DNA of 64,000 nt, from the NCBI GenBank assembly GCA_003220535.1, contig QHSU01000075.1, positions 1-64,000 on the forward strand, read 5' to 3'. Positions within the stretch are counted from its first letter, which is position 1; every line of letters starts with the position of its first letter. The position numbers were made by a program, and so were the translations under genes. Below the pieces are notes generated by a model that searched no databases, was not told the DNA's origin, and worked only from the letters and a program-made list of their open reading frames with translations. Of the stretch, positions 41,933-50,551 are shown piece by piece. The DNA comes from Candidatus Rokuibacteriota bacterium (lineage in GTDB: Bacteria; Methylomirabilota; Methylomirabilia; Rokubacteriales; CSP1-6).

Positions 41933-42670
41933 TCACCGGACCCGGCGCGTCCCGCGGACGACCGGGGTCTCCGGATCCATCACGAAGCGGATGCGCGGCA
42001 GGTCGGTGTCGCACGTCGCCGCGCTGGCCGAGATCGGCGTGGTCAGCCTGACGGGCGCGGCGTTCCACGCGGCCGCGTCGAACCGGCCCACGTTGGCTCG
42101 GCCGCGCGCGGCGCTGTGCAGCGTGTAGTGCGGGTCCACCTGGATGAGCTGCGCGGCGCCGTCCACGCGAGCGAGCGTGACTGCATGGATGTACTGAAGG
42201 TCGCCACCCGAGACGATCTCGGGATCGATCAGCGCCAGCTCGAGGATCGCCTCCCCTCCCCGACGCACCGTCGCCGCCACGCGGTCGTGATACCGCCTGA
42301 GCACGATCTCTCCCAGCACCGCCGGGTACCCCCACCGCTCGCGGAGCGCCGTCACGGCGGCGTCGGTCGACCCGACGACGCCCAACACGTAGCCGCGCGG
42401 GTGAACCCCCGCGCGCGCCATCAGCCGCACCTGGGCGAGGTCGAAGGGCCCGATCGGGCTCTCGGGATATCGCGTCACCACGAAGGTCACGTACTCGGGA
42501 ATCGCCGGGTGTAGCGCCCGCGGCAGGAGCGTGCGGGTGCCATCGGCGACTTCGCATGCGAGCTGGAGGATCTCCGCCTTCGGCAGCTCCCACGCCTCGG
42601 TGTCGAGATCGCGAAGCCGTGGCAGCGCGCCGGCGACAGCCTCGAGCTCGAGCTCGCCGAAGAGCGGCAT
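41933..42670 (-). CDS. acetoacetate-decarboxylase-like protein lacking the catalytic Lys
   Basis: A 245-residue protein with the layout of the acetoacetate decarboxylase superfamily, including YVTFVVTRYPESPIGPFDLAQVRL and RERWGYPAVLGEIVL. In true decarboxylases the motif around the second segment is GFPKKLxE, with a Schiff-base Lys. Here it is GYPAVLGE, so that Lys is absent and a different hydrolase, lyase or binding role is likely. The gene overlaps the luciferase-like gene (TGATG) and forms an operon with it and the cobalamin adenosyltransferase. Its end lies 1 nt from the convergent hybrid kinase. The superfamily call is moderate. Confidence 0.6.
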   Translation of the reverse strand: MPLFGELELEAVAGALPRLRDLDTEAWELPKAEILQLACEVADGTRTLLPRALHPAIPEYVTFVVTRYPESPIGPFDLAQVRLMARAGVHPRGYVLGVVGSTDAAVTALRERWGYPAVLGEIVLRRYHDRVAATVRRGGEAILELALIDPEIVSGGDLQYIHAVTLARVDGAAQLIQVDPHYTLHSAARGRANVGRFDAAAWNAAPVRLTTPISASAATCDTDLPRIRFVMDPETPVVRGTRRVR

Positions 42671-43755
42671 CAGCCTTTGGTCCCGTTGAACGCCGGCATG
42701 ACCTCGCGGCCGAAGAGCCGGAGGCTCGCCAGTACCTCGGCCTGCGGGATCGTCTCAGCCGTGTTGAGCAGGAAGTTCACGCGGTCCACGCCGACCGACT
42801 CCCAGCGCTTGAGCGCTCGCGTGATACGCTCGGGGCCGCCGAGGCAGAGTCCCTCGCCCGCTTGCTCCCCGGCGTCGGGTCCGGTCGCCTGGCGGCGGAG
42901 CTGCGGCAGGAGCCCGAGCGACGGGTAGGACTTGGACGGATACGTCTCGCGGACCGAGATGAGCTGCGTGGCGAGATAGTTGAAGTAGTCTGCCATCCGC
43001 CGGCCCGTCTTGAGACCCGCCGCGTCGTCCTCGTGACAGAAAAGGAAGTTGACGGTCGAGACCTGGTCATTCACGAATTCGCCGACCGGCTCGCAGAGCT
43101 GGACCCGCCGCCGGTACTCGGCGATGCGCTTCTCCTGCTCGGCGAACTGGCCGAAGGTGAGTCCGAGGCTCCCGAGGCCACGGTCGGCGGCGTCGAGCTC
43201 GGTGCCCGGAGTCGTGACGGCCACCCACATCGGCGGGTGGGGGCGTTGGTATACCTTCGGGAGAATCGTCCGCCGTGGCATCGACCAGAACTCCCCCTGG
43301 AACTCGAACTTCTCCGACGTCCACATCTTCGGCAGGCAGCGTACGAACTCGTCCCAGCTCTTCTTGGTGATGTCGGGGCTCGCGTTGAACCCCGCCAGCT
43401 CCGTCCACGTGGCGGAGCGGCCGGTGCCGACCTCCACGCGCCCGCCCGACAGGATGTCGAGGACCGCCGTGCGCTCGGCGATCTTGATCGGGTGATTGAA
43501 CTGCGGCACGCACACGACGATCCCGAACCCGACGCGGATGCGCTTCGTCAGCATCGCGCATGCCGTGAGAAACAGCTCAGGCGCCGGACAGTGCGAGTAC
43601 TCCTCGAGGAAGTGGTGCTCGACCGCCCACACCTGGTCGAAGCCGAGCTCGTCGGCGAGCTTCACCTGCTCGAGGGCATTCTCGTAGACGATCCGCTCCG
43701 AGTCGCGGGTCCACGGGCGCGGCACGGACAACTCGTAGAAGAGGCCGAATTTCAT
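42670..43755 (-). CDS. LLM-class flavin-dependent oxidoreductase (luciferase-like monooxygenase)
   Basis: A 361-residue bacterial-luciferase-fold protein starting KFGLFYELSVPRPW. Typical features are WAVEHHFLEEYS, IRVGFGIVVCVPQFNHPIKIAERTA, SGGRVEVGTGRSATWTELAGF and a C-terminal LGGPERITRALKRWESVGVD. FMNH2 (or F420) and O2 are the usual cofactors. The substrate is unknown. The ATG overlaps the stop of the adenosyltransferase (ATGA), and the gene is followed by the acetoacetate-decarboxylase-like gene (TGATG). Association of these three suggests a small catabolic module, but no pathway can be named. Confidence 0.9.
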   Translation of the reverse strand: MKFGLFYELSVPRPWTRDSERIVYENALEQVKLADELGFDQVWAVEHHFLEEYSHCPAPELFLTACAMLTKRIRVGFGIVVCVPQFNHPIKIAERTAVLDILSGGRVEVGTGRSATWTELAGFNASPDITKKSWDEFVRCLPKMWTSEKFEFQGEFWSMPRRTILPKVYQRPHPPMWVAVTTPGTELDAADRGLGSLGLTFGQFAEQEKRIAEYRRRVQLCEPVGEFVNDQVSTVNFLFCHEDDAAGLKTGRRMADYFNYLATQLISVRETYPSKSYPSLGLLPQLRRQATGPDAGEQAGEGLCLGGPERITRALKRWESVGVDRVNFLLNTAETIPQAEVLASLRLFGREVMPAFNGTKG

Positions 43756-44372
43756 GAGCGTGGCTTTCGCGCGCGCGCGTGGCTCGACAGCCCGCGCTCC
43801 CAGAGGTACTCCTGCTCGCCCAGGTGCTTGCCGACCCAGCGGCCGAGCACGAAGAGCGCGTCGCTCAGCCGGTTCAGATAGCGCAGCGGCCACTCGCCGA
43901 TGGGCTCGACCCGCGAGAGCGCCAGGAGCTCGCGCTCGGCGCGACGGCAGACGGTCCGAGCCTGATGGAGGAACCCGTGGATCCGACCGCCACCAGGCAG
44001 GATGAAGGACTTGAGCGGCGGCAGATCCTTCTGGCATCGGTCCATGAGCGCTTCGAGCTCCTTCACCTCGCCTTCGCTCATGCGAAACATGCCCTCGTAG
44101 GCGGCGTCGGGAGGCGTCGCCAGCTCGCTCCCGAGATCGAAGAGCTGATTCTGGACTTTTCGGAGGACTTCGTCGAGCCAGCGGTGCCGCTCGCCCTCGG
44201 CGAGCCGCTCGGCGTTGAAGACCCGCACGAGTCCGACGACCGCGTTCAGCTCGTCGAGCGTGCCGTAGGCGACGATGCGCGGAGAATCCTTCGGGACGCG
44301 CTTGCCGCCGACCAGGGCGGTCTCGCCCTTGTCGCCAGTGCGAGTGTAGACGCGCGTGATGCTGATCGTCAT
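43752..44372 (-). CDS. PduO-type cob(I)alamin adenosyltransferase
   Basis: A 206-residue PduO-type enzyme that adenosylates cob(I)alamin with ATP to make coenzyme B12. Motifs: ITRVYTRTGDKGETALVGGKR (ATP site), AYGTLDELNAVVGL, FILPGGGRIHGFLHQARTVCRRAER and the terminal YLNRLSDALFVLGRWV. The C-terminal tail after YLWERG is Arg-rich. It is first in a three-gene operon and diverges from the MFS gene. A B12-dependent mutase or isomerase, absent from the window, is the likely client. Confidence 0.93.
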   Translation of the reverse strand: MTISITRVYTRTGDKGETALVGGKRVPKDSPRIVAYGTLDELNAVVGLVRVFNAERLAEGERHRWLDEVLRKVQNQLFDLGSELATPPDAAYEGMFRMSEGEVKELEALMDRCQKDLPPLKSFILPGGGRIHGFLHQARTVCRRAERELLALSRVEPIGEWPLRYLNRLSDALFVLGRWVGKHLGEQEYLWERGLSSHARARKPRS

Positions 44373-44446
44373 GGGCTCCTCCCGAGCTCGAACGTACGCG
44401 GGTATTCTACTTGAAGGCGGCGGGGGGCTCGGGAGATGATCGGGGC

Positions 44447-45640
44447 GTGAGATCCCGCGCGCGCGCGGTGCTCGCGACCGCCTGCAGCATCCACTTCGTC
44501 CACGACGGATTCTCCGACATCCTCTACGTGCTGCTGCCGCTCTGGGCGGCCGAGTTCCGGCTGACGTTGTCGCAGGTCGGACTGATCCGCACCGCGTACA
44601 GCGGCGGGATGGCGGCGTTCCAGATTCCCGCGGGGCTGCTCGCCGAGCGCTGGGGCGAGCGGCAGCTGCTCGCGGCGGGCACCGCGGTGACCGCGTGCGG
44701 GTTCATCGTGGCGGGGACCGTGGGTGGATTCGTCGGGCTCCTGACCGTGCTCCTGGTCGCCGGGCTCGGATCCGGCGTGCAGCATCCGCTCTCCTCGTCG
44801 CTCGTCTCGAAGGCGTACGAGACCGGCCCCCGGCGCACGGCGCTCGGGACCTACAACTTCTCCGGCGATCTCGGCAAGGTCGTGGTGCCGGCCGCGGTCG
44901 CCTTCGCGGCGACCGTCGTCGGCTGGCGCGCGGCCTCGATGGCGTACGGCGTGGTCGGTGTGCTGGCGGCGCTCGTCATTCTGGACGTGCTGACGCGGAT
45001 CACGACTGGAACGCCGGCGGCCGACGATCGACCGGTGGAGCCCGACGCGGCACACTCGGGCTGGGGCATCCGGGACGTGCGCGGCTTTCAGGCCTTGACC
45101 GCGATCGGGATGATCGACAACGCGACGCGAACCGGATTCCTCACGTTCCTGCCGTTCGCTTTGATGGCGAAGGGCTCCTCGGTGGCGGGTGTCGGCACCG
45201 CGCTGGCCTTGCTCTTCGCAGGCGGTGCCGTCGGCAAGTTCGTCTGCGGCCTCGCGGCCGAGCGGCTCGGCGTGATCCGGACGGTCGTGATCACCGAGGC
45301 GGCGACCTCGCTCTGCCTCCTGGCGATCATCGCGGCGCCGCTGTCGGCCGCCCTCGCGATCCTGCCACTGATGGGCGTGGCGTTGAACGGGACGTCCTCG
45401 GTGCTCTACGGCACGGTCGCCGACCTCGTCACCGCCGACCGTCGCTCCCGCGCTTATGGGCTCTACTACACCGTGACCATCGCGACCTCGGCGCTCTCCC
45501 CGTCAGTGTACGGCCTCATCGGGGACGTGGCCGGCGTCACGGCGACGCTCGTGATCGTGGCGGCGGTCGTCCTGGTGACGATTCCCCTCTGCCTGGCGCT
45601 GCGCGCGTCGGTCGCTGAGCCGGCCGCGACCGGCGCCTAG
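44447..45640 (+). CDS. MFS transporter, fosmidomycin-resistance-like
   Basis: A 397-residue major-facilitator protein with about 12 hydrophobic segments. The N-terminus HFVHDGFSDILYVLLPLW and the segment GLIRTAYSGGMAAFQIPAGLLAERWG resemble the Fsr group. The loop motif after TM2/TM3 (LAERWGERQLL) is MFS motif A. The export substrate is unknown. The GTG at 44447 is chosen because GGGAG lies 11 nt upstream and the family N-terminus begins just after. Its last 4 nt overlap the convergent GNAT gene. Confidence 0.87.
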   Translation: MRSRARAVLATACSIHFVHDGFSDILYVLLPLWAAEFRLTLSQVGLIRTAYSGGMAAFQIPAGLLAERWGERQLLAAGTAVTACGFIVAGTVGGFVGLLTVLLVAGLGSGVQHPLSSSLVSKAYETGPRRTALGTYNFSGDLGKVVVPAAVAFAATVVGWRAASMAYGVVGVLAALVILDVLTRITTGTPAADDRPVEPDAAHSGWGIRDVRGFQALTAIGMIDNATRTGFLTFLPFALMAKGSSVAGVGTALALLFAGGAVGKFVCGLAAERLGVIRTVVITEAATSLCLLAIIAAPLSAALAILPLMGVALNGTSSVLYGTVADLVTADRRSRAYGLYYTVTIATSALSPSVYGLIGDVAGVTATLVIVAAVVLVTIPLCLALRASVAEPAATGA

Positions 45641-46107
45641 GCCAGTGCAAGCTCCATGAAGAGCGTGCCGGCGACGGGGCTCGCGTAGTAGGGCGCGACC
45701 TCGACGAAGCCCAGCGACCGATAGAGCGCGATCGCCTCCTTCATCGACGGCAGCGTGTCGAGCCGCATCCGCGCGTACCCGATCGCGCGCGCCTCAGCGA
45801 TCACGGTCTCGGCCAGCAATCGCCCGACCCGCGCGCCGCGCGCCGCCGGTCGCACGTAGAGGCGCTTCATCTCGCAGACGCCGGCGGCCAGCGGGCGGAG
45901 CGCCACGCAGCCCGCCGGCGTGTCGCCGTCGACGGCGAGGATCAATCGCCCAGAGGGCGGGGTGTAGGCGCCGGGAAGGCCCGCCAGCTCCTGCTCGAAG
46001 CCCTGGAAGGAAAGATCGACGCCGAGCAAGGTCTCGTATTCTCGGAAGAGCGCGCGCGCCTGATCGATCTGGCGGGTCGACGCCGCCGCGCGGATCCCCA
46101 AGGTCAC
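45637..46107 (-). CDS. GNAT-family N-acetyltransferase
   Basis: A 156-residue GNAT protein. The acetyl-CoA pyrophosphate loop is in RLYVRPAARGARVGRLLAE, preceded by the beta-4 strand AGVCEMK. The terminal GFVEVAPYYASPVAGTLFMEL is typical of YitF/ElaA-like members. The GTG start overlaps the stop of the enolase-superfamily gene (GTGA). The acceptor substrate is unknown. It is the last gene of the UbiD operon. Confidence 0.85.
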   Translation of the reverse strand: MTLGIRAAASTRQIDQARALFREYETLLGVDLSFQGFEQELAGLPGAYTPPSGRLILAVDGDTPAGCVALRPLAAGVCEMKRLYVRPAARGARVGRLLAETVIAEARAIGYARMRLDTLPSMKEAIALYRSLGFVEVAPYYASPVAGTLFMELALA

Positions 46108-47219
46108 GTCAGGTAGAAGGGACGCGCCGTGGACGCGCGATACGGATAGCGCGTGAGCACGTCGGGATCAGGGTCGGCGCCCAGGCCGGGGCGGTCGGGC
46201 ACAGTGACGGCACCGCCGGCGAAGCGGATCGGATCGGCCAGGAGGGGCGCGGCGAGGTCGACGGACGGGAACTCGACGTAAGGAACACCGGGCGTCGACG
46301 CGACCAGATGGAGCGTCGCGGCCAGCCCCGGCCCGTAGTAGAAGGAATGCGGGACGAGGGTCACGTTAGCCGCCGCCGCGAGCGCCGCGATCTTCTTGAC
46401 CTCGAGGATGCCTCCCACCTTGGTCACGCTCGGCTGGACGATGTCGGTCGCGTCGTGGGTGATCAGGTCTCGGAACCCGAACAGCGTGGCGTCGTTCTCG
46501 CCGGCGGCGATCGGAATCTGCAGCGCCGCCCGAACGCGGGCGAGCCCCGCGTAATCCTCCGGCGGCCACACCGGCTCCTCGAGCCAGCGGAGGTTGAATC
46601 GCTCGAGCCGACGGCCGACGCGGATCGCTTCTTCCACGGACCAGGGAGAGTTCGTGTCGAGCATCAGCTCCGCGGAGTCGCCGGCCACCTCACGGGCGTC
46701 GGCGACCGACTCGACGTCGGTCTGATGGAGCTTGATCGCCGTGTAGCCGAGAACGAGCGCGGCCGATACGGCCTGCCGGACTTGCGTCGGCGTCTCGTAG
46801 CGGAGGAGGCTCGCGTAGACACGCGCCCGCGACTGACAGAGGCCACCGAGCAGCTCGTAGACCGGCACGCCACGCGCCTTGCCGGTCAGGTCCCAGAGCG
46901 CGAGCTCGACGCCGCTCACCGCCATCATCGCGAGGCCTCGCCGTCCCCAGATCATCAGCGCGCGGTGCATGCGATCGACCAGGCTCTCGATCTGGGTCGG
47001 GTCCTGGCCCAGGACGATCGGCGCGAGCGCCTCCTCGACGACGTTGCAGACAGCGAGCGTGGCGCCGTAGGCGAAGCACTCGCCCCAGCCGGTGAGCCCG
47101 TCGTCGGTGGCCAGGCGCACGAGGATCTGCTTGCCGGCCCCGGCCGCCCACGTGGACGGCGGCGTGGTCTCGCGCAGCGGGATCGCCAGCGGGATGGCTC
47201 GCACCTCCGTGACTTTCAT
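46104..47219 (-). CDS. enolase-superfamily enzyme (mandelate racemase/muconate lactonizing type)
   Basis: A 371-residue enzyme with the capping domain (VTEVRAIPLAIPLRETTPPSTW) and a TIM barrel. Metal ligands are Asp in AELMLDTNSPW, Glu in LRWLEEPVWP and Glu in PIAAGENDA. The KxH-type catalytic pair is in AIKLHQTD, and the opposite-face His is in LVPHSFYYG. It abstracts an alpha proton from a carboxylate, as in racemases, dehydratases or cycloisomerases. The exact reaction is unresolved. It starts 1 nt after the UbiD-like decarboxylase stop and overlaps the GNAT gene, so it should act on a substrate or product of that decarboxylase. Confidence 0.9.
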   Translation of the reverse strand: MKVTEVRAIPLAIPLRETTPPSTWAAGAGKQILVRLATDDGLTGWGECFAYGATLAVCNVVEEALAPIVLGQDPTQIESLVDRMHRALMIWGRRGLAMMAVSGVELALWDLTGKARGVPVYELLGGLCQSRARVYASLLRYETPTQVRQAVSAALVLGYTAIKLHQTDVESVADAREVAGDSAELMLDTNSPWSVEEAIRVGRRLERFNLRWLEEPVWPPEDYAGLARVRAALQIPIAAGENDATLFGFRDLITHDATDIVQPSVTKVGGILEVKKIAALAAAANVTLVPHSFYYGPGLAATLHLVASTPGVPYVEFPSVDLAAPLLADPIRFAGGAVTVPDRPGLGADPDPDVLTRYPYRASTARPFYLT

Positions 47220-47220
47220 C

Positions 47221-48711
47221 TCAGAGGTCCCCGAGCCCCAGCTCCTGCCAGCGCGCGCGCACCCGCGCCTCGTCCTCGGGCGCCGGGCGGACGGTGGGCG
47301 GGAAGTGCTCGCCGCCCCACTCCGCGCGCCGCTCGAGCTTCCACGAGCGCGTCGCGTCGATCAGGACGCGGTTCCAGAGCCCGGTGCCGAGCTGCGCGAC
47401 GTCCCGGTCCTCGAGCGGCGTGCTCGGGTCGATCGGCGAGCCGAAGATCCCGGGAAAGACCACGATCCCGTCCAGGCCGGCGTTCACCCGGTGGGCGAAT
47501 GCCCAGTCCACCTGCTCGTACGAGGACGGGTCGATGTCCTCCTCGACGACGATCACGTTCTTGTAGCGGAACTGGGCGGCGCTCGAGCCCCAGAGCGCGG
47601 CCGCGATCTGCTTGGGCTGGCCCTGATACGCCTTCTTGATCTGCACGACGACGTTCACGCCGTTCGTGATCGGCGGGACGAAGACGTCGCGCACGCCAGG
47701 AATCCCGGCCGCCGTCAGGATGTTCCACGCGATCGCGGCGCGCTGGACCGACGACATCACGCTGTTCTCGCTGTACGACCCGGGCAGCGTGCCCTCGAGG
47801 CAGCCGCGGAAGATCGGGTCGCGGCGGTGCGTGATGCAGGTGATCTGCATCGACGGGCGCAGCGTCGGGATGTCCGAGACGTAGCCCGTGAACTCCCCGA
47901 ACGGCCCCTCGGTCTCGTACGTCGTGGGGTCGTCGCTGATGAACCCTTCGATCACGATCTCGGCGCGCGACGGCACCTCGAGGTCGACGGTCTCGCAGCG
48001 GACCAGCTCGGCGGGCTCGCCGCGGTAGGCGCCCATCACGTCCCACTCGCAGACCCCCGGCGGGATCGGCGAGCCGGCCAGGAACGGCATGATCGGGTCC
48101 CAGCCAATCACGCACGCGACCGGCATCGGCTCGCCGCGCGCGGCGTACTTCAGGAAGTGCTGGCCCCAGTGCTGGCCGCCCTTGATGAGCAGAAACGGCG
48201 TCGTGTTCTTCCGGCCGATCATGCCCCGGTAGATGCCGACGTTCATTACGCGCGTTTCCGGGTCGCGTGTGACGACGCCGGAGAACGTGTGGATGTACCG
48301 TCCGCCCTCGAGGTAGTGCCACTTGGGGACGGGAAACTCCGTCTGGTCGACGTCCGGGCCGGCGATGACGACGTCTTTGACCGGGCCGGTTGCGACGATC
48401 CGCGGGGCGATCGTCTGGCGGTTCGTCTTCATGACGTGCTGGACCAGCTCGCGATTGGACAGGTCCTTGGGGAACCCGAGCGCCAGCGCCAGGCGGCCGA
48501 CGCTCCCCAGGCCGCTCACGAGCAGCCGGGTGCAGCGTTCCGTCTGATAGCCTTTGATGTTTTCGAACAGGAGCGCCGGCCCCTTCTTCTCGAGCACCCG
48601 GCGCGCGATCGCGCCGAGCTCGCGATCCCAGTCCACCTCGGCCGTGATCCGCCGGAGCTCGCCCTCCTTCTCGAGCCGGCCGATCCACTCACGCAGGTCC
48701 ACGAAGCTCAT
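47221..48711 (-). CDS. UbiD-family prenylated-FMN-dependent (de)carboxylase
   Basis: A 496-residue UbiD-family enzyme: MSFVDLREWIGRLEKEGELRRI start, FENIKGYQTERCTRLLVSGL, YRGMIGRKNTTPFL and GSYSENSVMSSVQRAAIAWN. It decarboxylates unsaturated or aromatic acids, or carboxylates aromatics, through prenylated FMN supplied by a UbiX-type enzyme not seen here. The ATG at 48711 has AGGAGG 9 nt upstream, which decides the start over longer in-frame options. It heads an operon with the enolase-superfamily and GNAT genes. Its substrate could be an aromatic or dienoic acid related to the catabolic genes nearby. Confidence 0.92.
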   Translation of the reverse strand: MSFVDLREWIGRLEKEGELRRITAEVDWDRELGAIARRVLEKKGPALLFENIKGYQTERCTRLLVSGLGSVGRLALALGFPKDLSNRELVQHVMKTNRQTIAPRIVATGPVKDVVIAGPDVDQTEFPVPKWHYLEGGRYIHTFSGVVTRDPETRVMNVGIYRGMIGRKNTTPFLLIKGGQHWGQHFLKYAARGEPMPVACVIGWDPIMPFLAGSPIPPGVCEWDVMGAYRGEPAELVRCETVDLEVPSRAEIVIEGFISDDPTTYETEGPFGEFTGYVSDIPTLRPSMQITCITHRRDPIFRGCLEGTLPGSYSENSVMSSVQRAAIAWNILTAAGIPGVRDVFVPPITNGVNVVVQIKKAYQGQPKQIAAALWGSSAAQFRYKNVIVVEEDIDPSSYEQVDWAFAHRVNAGLDGIVVFPGIFGSPIDPSTPLEDRDVAQLGTGLWNRVLIDATRSWKLERRAEWGGEHFPPTVRPAPEDEARVRARWQELGLGDL

Positions 48712-48734
48712 CTGCCCAGGCCTCCTCTCTATAG

Positions 48735-48778
48735 CCGCGCCTCGGCCGGCGGGGCCCCAGCCCCGCGACGGCCTGCGG
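48735..48778. repeat. GC-rich hairpin repeat, copy A
   Basis: It contains the 7-bp hairpin GCGGGGC-CCCA-GCCCCGC (48749-48766), flanked by CCGCGCCTCGGCCGGC and CGACGGCCTGCGG. The reverse complement resembles the element at 54341-54418. It lies in the 96-nt gap between the MgtC gene and the UbiD gene. Confidence 0.5.
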
Positions 48779-48807
48779 CGCGCACTCCCACCGACGGCAA
48801 CTGACAC

Positions 48808-49488
48808 TCACGCGATCGGCTCGACGCGGATGCGCTGCAGGCCGGGCTGGGACTCGAGCAGCGCGAGCAGCCGGTCGCTCTCGCCGGCGGGGACCTCGGC
48901 CTGGAGCGTTACGTAGACGCGGTGCTCCTCGACGTGCTTTTCGTACTCGGCCGGCGAGACGAGGACGCCGGCCCCGGCGAGTGCCGCGAGGATCGCCGAC
49001 AGCGGCGGCCCGCCCTCGCTCAACACGATGGAGATCTTGCGCCGCAACAGGCGGTCGTCCTTGTGCTCGAAGCGCCGGAGCACCGCCAGCGCCACCACCC
49101 CGAACAGGGTGGCCGCGGCGCTGACGACGTACATTCCGGCGCCGGCCGACAACCCGATCGCCGCCACCAGCCAGAGGCCGGCGGCGGTGGTCAGGCCCTG
49201 AACCGTGACGCCGGTTCGGAGGATCGCGCCGCCGCCGAGAAAGCCGATGCCGGTGACGACCGAGGCGGCGATGCGCGAGGAGTCGACGGTGACGAGATCG
49301 TCCTTGCCGTAGTGCTGGAAGTAGACGAAGTGCGTGGACACCAGCATGAACGTCGTCGACGCCAGCGCCACGATGAGGTGCGTCCGGAGTCCGGCCGGTC
49401 GTCCGTGGACATCCCGCTCGTAGCCGATGACGCCGCCGAGCAGGGTTCCAACGACCAGGCGAATCAAGAGCTCCCACTGCAGCGCCAT
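48808..49488 (-). CDS. MgtC/SapB family membrane protein
   Basis: A 226-residue protein. About five hydrophobic helices (residues 5-135) include LRLVVGTLLGG-like RLVVGTLLGGVIGYERD, GLRTHLIVALASTTFMLVS and VTGIGFLGGGAILRTG, the MgtC/SapB signature. A C-terminal cytoplasmic domain (about 145-225) of ACT-like size follows. Members affect magnesium homeostasis and the F-type ATP synthase, though many are uncharacterised. The ATG starts just downstream of the luciferase-like gene on the same strand (34-nt gap). A GC-rich hairpin repeat follows it. Confidence 0.9.
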   Translation of the reverse strand: MALQWELLIRLVVGTLLGGVIGYERDVHGRPAGLRTHLIVALASTTFMLVSTHFVYFQHYGKDDLVTVDSSRIAASVVTGIGFLGGGAILRTGVTVQGLTTAAGLWLVAAIGLSAGAGMYVVSAAATLFGVVALAVLRRFEHKDDRLLRRKISIVLSEGGPPLSAILAALAGAGVLVSPAEYEKHVEEHRVYVTLQAEVPAGESDRLLALLESQPGLQRIRVEPIA

Positions 49489-49522
49489 GCGCCGACTCCT
49501 TCCGCTTCGCCGCCCGCTCGCC

Positions 49523-50548
49523 TCACCGCGCCGGCGCGAACGCCGGCGCTACTTCGGTCAGGAAGCGCTTGAACTGGCCTTGCTGATCCCAGGAGGTGAG
49601 GCGCAGCGCCATGTGACCCACGCCCGCGTCAAAGTACGCGCGCAGCTCCTCCACGCACTGCTGCGGCCCGCCCGCCACGGTCCACTGCTCGACGAACTCC
49701 GGCGTGAACTTCGAGGTGTAGTAGGTGTCGAGGAACGCCTTCGACTCCTCGAGCGCCTTTCGGCGATCCTCGTTGATGTTGATGTTGTGATAGAGCGCGC
49801 TGCCGAGCTTCGCGGGGTCGCGGCCCTCCTCGCGGGCCATCGCCGCGATGCGGCTCCACTGCCGGCGGAACTCGTCGGGGGAGAGCTTGTTCGTCATCCA
49901 GCCGTCGGCGTGGCGGGCGACCCGGCGGAACGAGCGCTCGACGACCGCGTCGGAGGCGGAGGCGCCGCCGCGCCACGTGAGGCCCGTCGGATTGGACGCG
50001 ATCCAGATGGGGCACGGCTGCTGGACCGGTCTCGGCTCGAGCGTCACGCCCTCGAACGCGTAGAAGGGGCCCCGGTGCGAGACGTTCTTCCCGCCGAAGA
50101 GCTTCCGCAGCACGGTGATCCCCTCCTCCAGCCGTCCGACCCGCTCGGCGGAGGCGACGCTCATGACCTGGTGCTCCGCGGCCTGGGCGGCATTCGCCTC
50201 GCTGGGCCCGCCGAGGCAGACCGCGAGCCACGTCCGGCCGCCCGAGAGGACGTCGAGGCTCGCCCACTGATGGGCGAGCATGACGGGATGGCGATGGACG
50301 AACGTCGCCATGCACCCCACTCCCAGGCGCAGCCGGGTCGTGACTCCCGCGAGGGCGGAGAGCAGCGTCACCGACTCGAGGCGCGGCTTGGCCAAGAGAC
50401 TGTCGCCGGCCCACACGGCATCGAAGAAGCCCGAGCGCTCGGCCGCGACCGTGAGGTCGACGAGGTCCGGCACCTTGACGGCGCCCAGCACGACCGCGCG
50501 ATTCGCGAGGATGAGTCCGAAGGAGGGTTGTGCGAAAGGTCGAGCCAC
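49523..50548 (-). CDS. LLM-class F420/FMN-dependent oxidoreductase
   Basis: A 341-residue luciferase-fold protein: FGLILANRAVVLGAVKVPDLV start, AVWAGDSLLAKPRLESVTLLS, TRLRLGVGCMATFVHRHPVMLAHQW-type core, SGGRTWLAVCLGG, and a C-terminal half with AGGPQQCVEELRAYFDAGVGHM. The latter is a common F420-binding-type ending. The substrate is unknown. The GTG start has GGGAGGT 6 nt upstream and lies 3 nt after the enoyl-CoA hydratase stop. It is the last gene of the PaaK2 operon. Confidence 0.88.
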   Translation of the reverse strand: MARPFAQPSFGLILANRAVVLGAVKVPDLVDLTVAAERSGFFDAVWAGDSLLAKPRLESVTLLSALAGVTTRLRLGVGCMATFVHRHPVMLAHQWASLDVLSGGRTWLAVCLGGPSEANAAQAAEHQVMSVASAERVGRLEEGITVLRKLFGGKNVSHRGPFYAFEGVTLEPRPVQQPCPIWIASNPTGLTWRGGASASDAVVERSFRRVARHADGWMTNKLSPDEFRRQWSRIAAMAREEGRDPAKLGSALYHNININEDRRKALEESKAFLDTYYTSKFTPEFVEQWTVAGGPQQCVEELRAYFDAGVGHMALRLTSWDQQGQFKRFLTEVAPAFAPAR

Positions 50549-50551
50549 GGG

